Assembly: GCA_020650975.1 (NCBI GenBank)
Contig: JAIPMN010008992.1
Coordinates: 1-30,359 of the forward strand
Reading direction: 5' to 3'
Source of the DNA: Apostichopus californicus
Lineage: Eukaryota > Echinodermata > Holothuroidea > Aspidochirotida > Stichopodidae
Length of the DNA: 30,359 nt
Shown here one piece after another: positions 27,301 through 30,359 of the stretch (position 1 is the first letter of the stretch; each line of letters starts with the position of its first letter). The notes beneath the pieces were generated by a model. It was not told the DNA's origin. It did no database searches and was given only the letters and a program-made list of their open reading frames with translations. Both the position numbers and the translations under genes were made by a program.

Positions 27301-29545
27301 TGAATACAGTGTAGATGAAGGATGGTGGAACACTCCCGACAGCTCCAAACCTACGTCGACAGAAAAAGATATGTCAGTGGTTGTTGAGTTTGATTGAGAA
27401 CTCATATAGCAGAATCTTACAGGAAAAGAGAGGGGGAAAAAAGGAATAGATTTAGCAAGATAAATAATGCCACATCTAAAAACACAAAGTAGCCTAGAAT
27501 GGTCAACCATGCCAGTTTGCAAAGTTTTCACCAATGCAAATCCTTTCACCTTTACATGTTCCTGTCAAAAAATGTCACCTTTAGCTATTTGTTTGGCCCC
27601 TTAGCTGTAACATAATTTATATAAAGAAATATACAGAAACAAAAAACATTAAATCAAAAGATTCAAATCAAGTCTAACAAAAATGTGGTGGAAGGAAATT
27701 ACTACTTTCTTATAAAATGTGCTACTTTCTTATAAAATTTGCTCCTTAATGGGAAGAAATGTGCCACTTACGGCGTCTGTGTGTCGGATTTTTTCGATAC
27801 ATATAGCGCATGAGTTACCTCCAGACAAAGCTTCCTGTATGTTCTGCTGGGTTTGACTAACGTCCATGTCCGTTCCAGAGCCTAAGGGCAAAATGTGCAT
27901 AAAAAACTGCTGATGTGAAAAGCTCAAAACATGGCTCCACAATGAATGTAAAGTGTTTCATATCAAGTGTTTCATGATCAAAAATAATACTTTACCAATA
28001 GACTGGAAAATGTCATCTAAACCATTGTTTACAGGCATTACAGCTTAAAAAAAAAAACCAATTACATATTTTTTTATGATGTCATTTTTAACCACCGACA
28101 GTCCGACACCTCAGCCTCTTATAACTCTAAAACTATGCAGCAAAGCAAAAGCTGTATGAACCAATAGCTTTTAATAAACGACAGACGAAAAATCAGTTCC
28201 ATGTCGGCTTTACACTTCATAAAAGGTTAACCTCTTCATTGACATAAATATTCACTACATCCACACCAACAATGTGACACTTTTTCCACTCCACCCACCA
28301 TGCCAACAACCCTCAAACTCAATCAAGCTGTGTAATGCCATCTACCACTGTCCAAGGTAACACACAAAACTTTGTATATCTAATGGTTTGTGAAATAATT
28401 TTATGAAAACACTTAACACAAAGATAGAATAGCATACAGTTCACAAGAACAATCTGTCTATTAAACTATCCAGGATCTGTCGAGAAAAAAAAAAAGAAGG
28501 AAAATCGACAAACTTTTAAGCATGTAAAGAGTACAAACTCTCACCAATTCGTAAGGAATACGATTTGTACATCTCCTGAATGATGGAGTCATCATCCACG
28601 TCTTCGTCATCTTCATCAGAGGATGATTCAAAGTCCTCCTCGCTCCTCTGCTGGCTCAAGTGATGCTGAACTGATTTATAGATCGGAGAGGAAGCCTTTT
28701 GGAACCTTTCCGCTGAACGGTCTGGTATACTGTCTGTACCTGCGTATGTGGAATTAAAACAAAAGAGATGACCCGATTTAAAATAGCAGTTTGGAATTAA
28801 ATTCATTTTAATATAACCCAGAAAGTAAATGGAGACAGGAATTTGAGACTGATTAATAAATTGAACATATATACTGTATAGATGATAAGAAGTGCCATAT
28901 TTTAAAACAGAGAAAGTTTGGAGTGATCAAACAAATTTTCTACTGTTAAGTACAGAATAAGTCAATTCTGTACACAAATGAACTTTTTTGGCAGTATACA
29001 TAGAGATCTGAGGAGTTTATTTGTTTGATCAGACAGATCTTATCAAGCTCAAAATACTGCACATCATTCATACACCTTTTATTAACAATTTACCAGAAAC
29101 TATTTTGACATTACTAACGGTACAGTCACATGTTAACAGATTAAAGGAAACAAAGCTACTAGAAGATCTTCAACTCAATTGTCTTCATCAAACAACTACA
29201 ACATTAGATCCTAGAATCCTTCAAAAATATGGCTGGACTTTTCTTTTCTAAGATATAATATTTGAAGACATAGATAGAAAACTTAATGATTTATTCTGCA
29301 GTGTAGTTCCATAAATAAGAATACTTTATTTATAACTGGACATAATTCAATATAAAGACATAATATTTGCTATGCCAGGTATCCATGTACTTACTCCTCT
29401 GATTTGTATCATAGTTGTTAGTGGTCCTCTGATTACACCTTGCATTTCCGGGGTCACTGCTGAGGTTACTTGGGGTTACTTCATGACCTCTCCCTCTCCC
29501 CCTTCCTCTGCCTTTTGTGAGATTCAGGTTCCATCCAGATGACAT
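15135..29545 (-). CDS. NFXL1: NFXL1 orthologue: RING-like and NF-X1 zinc finger protein with C-terminal membrane anchor, complete, 18 coding exons
   Basis: Minus-strand exons: 29545-29395, 28739-28545, 27881-27772, 27350-27220, 26530-26352, 25449-25288, 24497-24282, 24142-24027, 23313-23182, 22894-22804, 21250-21130, 20323-20161, 19305-19192, 18697-18566, 17977-17811, 16659-16479, 15789-15649 and 15308-15135. Introns are GT-AG and phases match, giving 2676 nt and 891 residues (907 with the 48-nt exon at 28043-27996); human NFXL1 has 911. Seen: a Gly/Arg-rich start, an acidic stretch (about 90-103), a RING-like Cys/His finger (C140 to C199), NF-X1 repeats (CGxxC..PCHxGxC pattern) from about 205 to 790, a charged helix (about 809-860) and a hydrophobic anchor (about 871-890). 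Known: the family is related to the repressor/E3 ligase NFX1; human NFXL1 has cytoplasmic and membrane-associated roles that are poorly defined. An in-frame TGA four codons upstream supports the ATG unless a 5'-UTR intron intervenes. Confidence 0.95.
15649..15789 (-). CDS. NFXL1: NFXL1 coding exon 17 (charged helix)
   Basis: Encodes residues 788-834: [20 protein letters not shown], then a Lys/Glu-rich helix ([20 protein letters not shown]). Human NFXL1 shows ELQCNKV...IECDTTC and a similar charged helix here. Phase 0 on both sides; donor CAG|gtgaat. Confidence 0.94.
15790..16478 (-). other. NFXL1 intron 16-17
   Basis: A 689-bp intron. A nested hairpin lies at 16336-16380 (outer CCTCCAGTT/AACTGGAGG, inner GTTGTC/GACAAC). 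An exon-like open segment at about 15862-15927 was considered and rejected. Confidence 0.6.
16479..16659 (-). CDS. NFXL1: NFXL1 coding exon 16 (last NF-X1 finger)
   Basis: Encodes S727 to K787: KWTSASENE, then [25 protein letters not shown] and [10 protein letters not shown], matching LLSCCKNQCPKELPCGHRC...RCPCKRIKK. Acceptor tttttcag, donor AAG|gtactt. Confidence 0.95.
16660..17810 (-). other. NFXL1 intron 15-16
   Basis: A 1151-bp intron with several short open frames but nothing recognisable. Confidence 0.65.
17811..17977 (-). CDS. NFXL1: NFXL1 coding exon 15 (NF-X1 finger)
   Basis: Encodes residues 672-726 and two bases: [36 protein letters not shown], then LKVRCHCKN and IVDC. Acceptor atcccag, donor GCAG|gtatgt. 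Confidence 0.95.
18566..18697 (-). CDS. NFXL1: NFXL1 coding exon 14
   Basis: Encodes residues 628-671: [20 protein letters not shown], then [21 protein letters not shown], matching [24 protein letters not shown]. The real frame is not the longest open frame here; it was found by requiring phase 0 at both ends. Acceptor cctaaaag, donor CAG|gttggt. Confidence 0.92.
18901..19037. repeat. Degenerate 20-bp minisatellite, about 7 copies
   Basis: Consecutive units begin with TACATAAT-like sequence at 18901, 18921, 18941, 18961, 18981, 19001 and 19018. Typical unit: TACATAATGTCAAAAGTAGT. It lies in the NFXL1 intron between exons 13 and 14, next to an AT dinucleotide tract at about 18846-18870. Confidence 0.8.
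19192..19305 (-). CDS. NFXL1: NFXL1 coding exon 13
   Basis: Encodes residues 590-627: [12 protein letters not shown], then [29 protein letters not shown] and CPPCQVPIPMECLGKHE are the vertebrate counterparts. Acceptor tttaccag, donor AAG|gtgaga. Phase 0 on both sides. Confidence 0.93.
19718..19840. repeat. 31-bp minisatellite, 4 nearly identical copies
   Basis: CCATCTCTGATTGGTTGTTG begins at 19727, 19758, 19789 and 19820, an exact 31-bp period with almost no divergence. That implies recent expansion and likely length polymorphism. Each unit carries an inverted CCAAT core (ATTGG) and a CCAATAT. It lies in the NFXL1 intron between exons 12 and 13. Confidence 0.9.
20022..20071. repeat. Dispersed repeat, copy 2
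   Basis: A second copy of the 51-bp sequence at 2230-2280, in the same orientation, ending GCATTCCATAC. It lies in the NFXL1 intron between exons 12 and 13. Confidence 0.6.
20161..20323 (-). CDS. NFXL1: NFXL1 coding exon 12
   Basis: Encodes R535 to V589: [20 protein letters not shown], then [20 protein letters not shown]. The CHH...HRCH-G-CPPC pattern is diagnostic. The donor is taken as GTG|gtaaat; AAA|gtggta three bases earlier would also keep the frame, so the last codon is uncertain. Confidence 0.92.
20324..21129 (-). other. NFXL1 intron 11-12
   Basis: An 806-bp intron in which I see nothing recognisable. Confidence 0.65.
21130..21250 (-). CDS. NFXL1: NFXL1 coding exon 11
   Basis: Encodes G495 to C534 and two bases: [20 protein letters not shown], then [18 protein letters not shown], matching [30 protein letters not shown]. 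Acceptor tctctaag, donor GCAG|gtacag. Confidence 0.94.
21671..21686. repeat. 16-nt poly-G run
   Basis: Sixteen consecutive G, the longest of several 11-16 nt G or C runs in the window. On the transcribed NFXL1 pre-mRNA this is poly-C. Confidence 0.9.
21733..21928. mobile_element. MITE-like element with about 41-bp terminal inverted repeats
   Basis: The left arm (21733-21773) reads GTTAGAGGGCCTGTCATTTC... and CCTAGCAGGATCTTCTTC. The right arm (21887-21928) is its inverted, about 80% identical copy ending GACCCTCTAAC. The GAAGAAGATCCTGCTAGGAT core of the arms is a motif found in dispersed repeats of many invertebrates, as far as I recall. No target duplication longer than 2 bp is visible. NFXL1 intron 10-11. 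Confidence 0.55.
22804..22894 (-). CDS. NFXL1: NFXL1 coding exon 10 (NF-X1 finger)
   Basis: Encodes residues 465-494 and one base: [30 protein letters not shown]. The preceding exon ends in CKRR, giving the family junction CRRKCC-GNCPPC. Acceptor ttgccag, donor CCAG|gtttgt. Confidence 0.94.
23182..23313 (-). CDS. NFXL1: NFXL1 coding exon 9 (NF-X1 finger)
   Basis: Encodes residues 421-464: [20 protein letters not shown], then [18 protein letters not shown], matching the CRCG...MPCHKPYLCETKC region of the vertebrate protein. Acceptor attccag, donor AGG|gtaagt. Phase 0 on both sides. Confidence 0.94.
23314..24026 (-). other. NFXL1 intron 8-9
   Basis: A 713-bp intron with A/T homopolymer-rich low-complexity sequence at about 23885-23960. 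Nothing else was recognised. Confidence 0.65.
24027..24142 (-). CDS. NFXL1: NFXL1 coding exon 8 (NF-X1 finger)
   Basis: Encodes E382 to K420: [35 protein letters not shown]. The block LPCTE-VPTCGD-C is a strong NFXL1 signature. Acceptor tctccag, donor AAG|gtaggg. Confidence 0.95.
24282..24497 (-). CDS. NFXL1: NFXL1 coding exon 7 (NF-X1 fingers)
   Basis: Encodes G310 to T381 and one base. [17 protein letters not shown] is followed by [18 protein letters not shown]...CHGGQCGTC and SCPCGKT. Acceptor ttcacag, donor ACAG|gtaaat. Confidence 0.95.
24892..24938. repeat. Perfect 18-bp hairpin
   Basis: GATTTATAGTTTGTGAAA (24892-24909) and its exact reverse complement (24921-24938) are separated by 11 nt. 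Both strands would fold into the same strong hairpin. It lies in the NFXL1 intron between exons 6 and 7, about 70 bp from the tRNA-like sequence. Confidence 0.85.
25007..25078 (-). repeat. tRNA-derived SINE head (or tRNA pseudogene)
   Basis: Read on the minus strand, GCGTCCA...TGGAGGC forms an acceptor stem with one G-G mismatch. TAGCCTAGTGGTTAGGGT is a good A box. TCCGC ATATAAA GTGGG is a 5-bp anticodon stem with a 7-nt loop (anticodon would be ATA). CCGGGTTCGAATCCCGG is a perfect T arm and B box. The mismatch, the unusual anticodon and the intron location point to a SINE with an internal Pol III promoter. About 50-70 nt of downstream tail (to about 24945) ends in TA-rich sequence. Confidence 0.7.
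25288..25449 (-). CDS. NFXL1: NFXL1 coding exon 6 (NF-X1 finger)
   Basis: Encodes G256 to G309 and one base: [18 protein letters not shown], then [18 protein letters not shown] and PCHGG, a typical NF-X1 repeat. Acceptor tttag, donor GGAG|gtaagt. Confidence 0.95.
25450..26351 (-). other. NFXL1 intron 5-6
   Basis: A 902-bp intron. A G/T-rich simple repeat of GGGTRT/GGGCRT hexamers (about 26293-26342) lies within 60 nt of the exon 5 donor, giving C/A-rich RNA. Nothing else was recognised. Confidence 0.6.
26352..26530 (-). CDS. NFXL1: NFXL1 coding exon 5 (end of RING, first NF-X1 finger)
   Basis: Encodes C196 to P255 and one base. PNCRFEYKG closes the RING, then [12 protein letters not shown] and [12 protein letters not shown]...[12 protein letters not shown] form the first NF-X1 unit, as in NFXL1 of other animals. 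Acceptor tcacag, donor CCAG|gtttgt, next to a (GGGTRT)n-like simple repeat. Confidence 0.95.
26531..27219 (-). other. NFXL1 intron 4-5
   Basis: A 689-bp intron in which nothing recognisable is seen. Confidence 0.65.
27220..27350 (-). CDS. NFXL1: NFXL1 coding exon 4 (RING-like finger)
   Basis: Encodes V153 to P195 and two bases of C196. [19 protein letters not shown] supplies the middle Cys/His ligands, and WPC|PNC across the next junction supplies the last pair. The spacing fits the variant RING of NFX1/NFXL1. Acceptor gacgtag, donor CCATG|gtaggt. Confidence 0.94.
27772..27881 (-). CDS. NFXL1: NFXL1 coding exon 3 (start of RING-like finger)
   Basis: Encodes G116 to A152 (numbering without the cassette exon). 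It contains the first metal-ligand pair C140-A-I-C143 after a helical [10 protein letters not shown] stretch. Acceptor cccttag, donor GCC|gtaagt. Confidence 0.93.
27996..28043 (-). CDS. NFXL1: Probable 48-nt cassette exon of NFXL1
   Basis: A long T-run followed by AAG makes a strong acceptor (28044-28056), and ATTG|gtaaag is a usable donor. The 48 nt are open in the required frame and phase 1 on both sides, so inclusion adds [16 protein letters not shown] between exons 2 and 3 without a frameshift. I find no counterpart in vertebrate NFXL1 as I remember it, so it may be lineage-specific, alternatively spliced or fortuitous. Confidence 0.55.
28545..28739 (-). CDS. NFXL1: NFXL1 coding exon 2 (acidic region)
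   Basis: Encodes S51 to I115 and one base of codon 116. Ser/Gln-rich sequence is followed by the acidic run [16 protein letters not shown], the counterpart of the SSSSEEGDEDFE segment of vertebrate NFXL1. Acceptor acgcag, donor ATTG|gtgaga. Confidence 0.9.
28740..29394 (-). other. NFXL1 intron 1-2
   Basis: A 655-bp intron. Small hairpins occur at 28950-28973 (GTACAGAAT/ATTCTGTAC), inside a 13-bp inverted pair TGATCAAACAAAT / ATTTGTTTGATCA at about 28923-29032. A plus-strand 76-codon open frame here has no recognisable product. Confidence 0.55.
29395..29545 (-). CDS. NFXL1: NFXL1 coding exon 1 (Gly/Arg-rich N-terminus)
   Basis: Encodes residues 1-50 and one base of S51. [20 protein letters not shown] parallels the short W-containing, GRGRSRGR start of human NFXL1. 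Upstream in frame the sequence reads TGA ATA ATC ATC before the ATG. Donor AGGA|gtaagt. Confidence 0.88.
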
Positions 29546-29937
29546 GATGATTATTCATGAGTCTTCAACATGTACAGATGATTAGAAAACTATTGTAATG
29601 AAACCAAATTCAAAAATTAGTTTGAAACTTTTAGACAAACAAAGGGTTTTAAGGACAGCAATTCATATCTTCTGCAACATTTTAAAGAAACTTGTGTTAA
29701 ACTTTCAGGGCTATTTGAATTCAAAATTATTACAAAAGCTCCATAACAATACATGTAGTTCATTAACTTTGACCAGTCAAGTGGCATAAATTTCCATACA
29801 GAAGGAGAAGTAATTCAATTTGAAACTTTCTTAAATGCTGTTTGCATGGGATTACTACTAGTATGATATGGCAACAAACTGTTATGAATTGAATGGAATC
29901 ACTTTTAACTTTTAATCTGGTACCATATCATGTGGAA
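29546..29937 (-). other. Upstream region of NFXL1
   Basis: AT-rich sequence 5' of the NFXL1 start. It probably contains 5' UTR. A possible 5'-UTR acceptor (…aatgttgcag) lies near 29675. No promoter elements could be assigned. Confidence 0.4.
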
Positions 29938-30359
29938 ACAGGGGCGTCGTGCGAAAATAAATTTTGGGGGGGCCCGTGAGCAGGTGATGACTATCTAAGC
30001 GGAGCGCCACCACGGGTTGGCGCGCAGCGTACAAGAAAATTTTTCGTCTGGCAGACCCCTCAGATTGCAGGAAACGGCACTTCACGTGCCTGAGGGCAGT
30101 AAGCAACACCCCTAAAATTGATAAAAATTTCCGGCAATTTTTTATTTTGGGAAATATTTTCGAAGGAAGTGATCGCCATTTATTCCTCAGTTTACCACTT
30201 CCTCGTCTCCCAGAAGCGCCCAAAATTTAAGAAATCGAAACATTTTTGTTCTGGCTGATCCATGATCGCCGCCCATGCCCGTGAGAAGTGGTGACTGGGT
30301 GAAGAAAGAGCTATGCCGTTTGAAAACATGGGCAGAAAAAGCGAAAGTAGCGAAACCTA
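29938..30359. repeat. Interspersed repeat, cut by the window end
   Basis: A clear rise in G+C and a sharp boundary near ACAGGGGCGTCGTGCG mark a repetitive element running off the window. GCCCGTGAG followed by an AGgTGaTGACT-like sequence occurs at 29972 and again at 30277, so an internal repetition of about 305 bp is possible. A CAGGGGCG terminus is common in non-autonomous DNA transposons; the family is not assigned. Confidence 0.5.

Noticed and set aside
29021-29251. 76-codon plus-strand frame in NFXL1 intron 1
   Set aside because: No recognised motif, antisense in an intron, and no initiation or splice context; probably chance.

Overview
This is a window of animal nuclear DNA: intron-rich, AT-rich, with many homopolymer runs and decayed mobile elements. 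It holds two complete protein-coding genes that converge on each other. Both were rebuilt exon by exon from reading frames, GT-AG splice sites and matching intron phases. Intron density, protein similarity and repeat style suggest an invertebrate deuterostome, possibly an echinoderm such as a sea cucumber. That placement is inference, because no taxon-specific marker was tested.

Left part (1-3660): no recognisable gene. This region upstream of the first gene is crowded with repeats: a 188-bp foldback MITE with 9-bp flanking duplications, a degenerate triplet-rich array, an inverted-repeat element with a short reverse-transcriptase-like tail, a 55-bp minisatellite and a nested inverted-repeat element.

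Plus strand (3661-11588): eleven coding exons encode a 336-residue TUSC3/MAGT1-type (OST3/OST6) subunit of the oligosaccharyltransferase complex. It has a signal peptide, a lumenal thioredoxin-like domain with a CSVC redox motif, four membrane segments and the typical PYSFLI C-terminus. Intron 8 carries a 370-bp hAT-like MITE.

Middle (11589-15134): both 3' UTRs and a short intergenic space. Poly(A) signals of opposite orientation sit 2 bp apart at 13613-13626 and could serve both genes. Just downstream of the second gene's stop codon lie two decayed tandem copies of its terminal anchor-coding segment.

Minus strand (29545 down to 15135): eighteen coding exons, plus one probable 48-nt cassette exon, encode an NFXL1 orthologue of 891 (or 907) residues. 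It has a Gly/Arg-rich N-terminus, an acidic stretch, a RING-like finger, a long series of NF-X1 zinc fingers, a charged helix and a C-terminal membrane anchor. Its introns contain 20-bp and 31-bp minisatellites, a MITE-like inverted repeat, a tRNA-derived SINE and a perfect 18-bp hairpin.

The two genes have no known shared pathway. Both products act at membranes (ER lumen and bilayer for the first, a tail anchor for the second), but their pairing looks like chance adjacency. No operon, CRISPR or obviously new system is present. The most distinctive observations are the tandem decay of the NFXL1 terminal exon, the phase-symmetric cassette exon and the structured foldback element.
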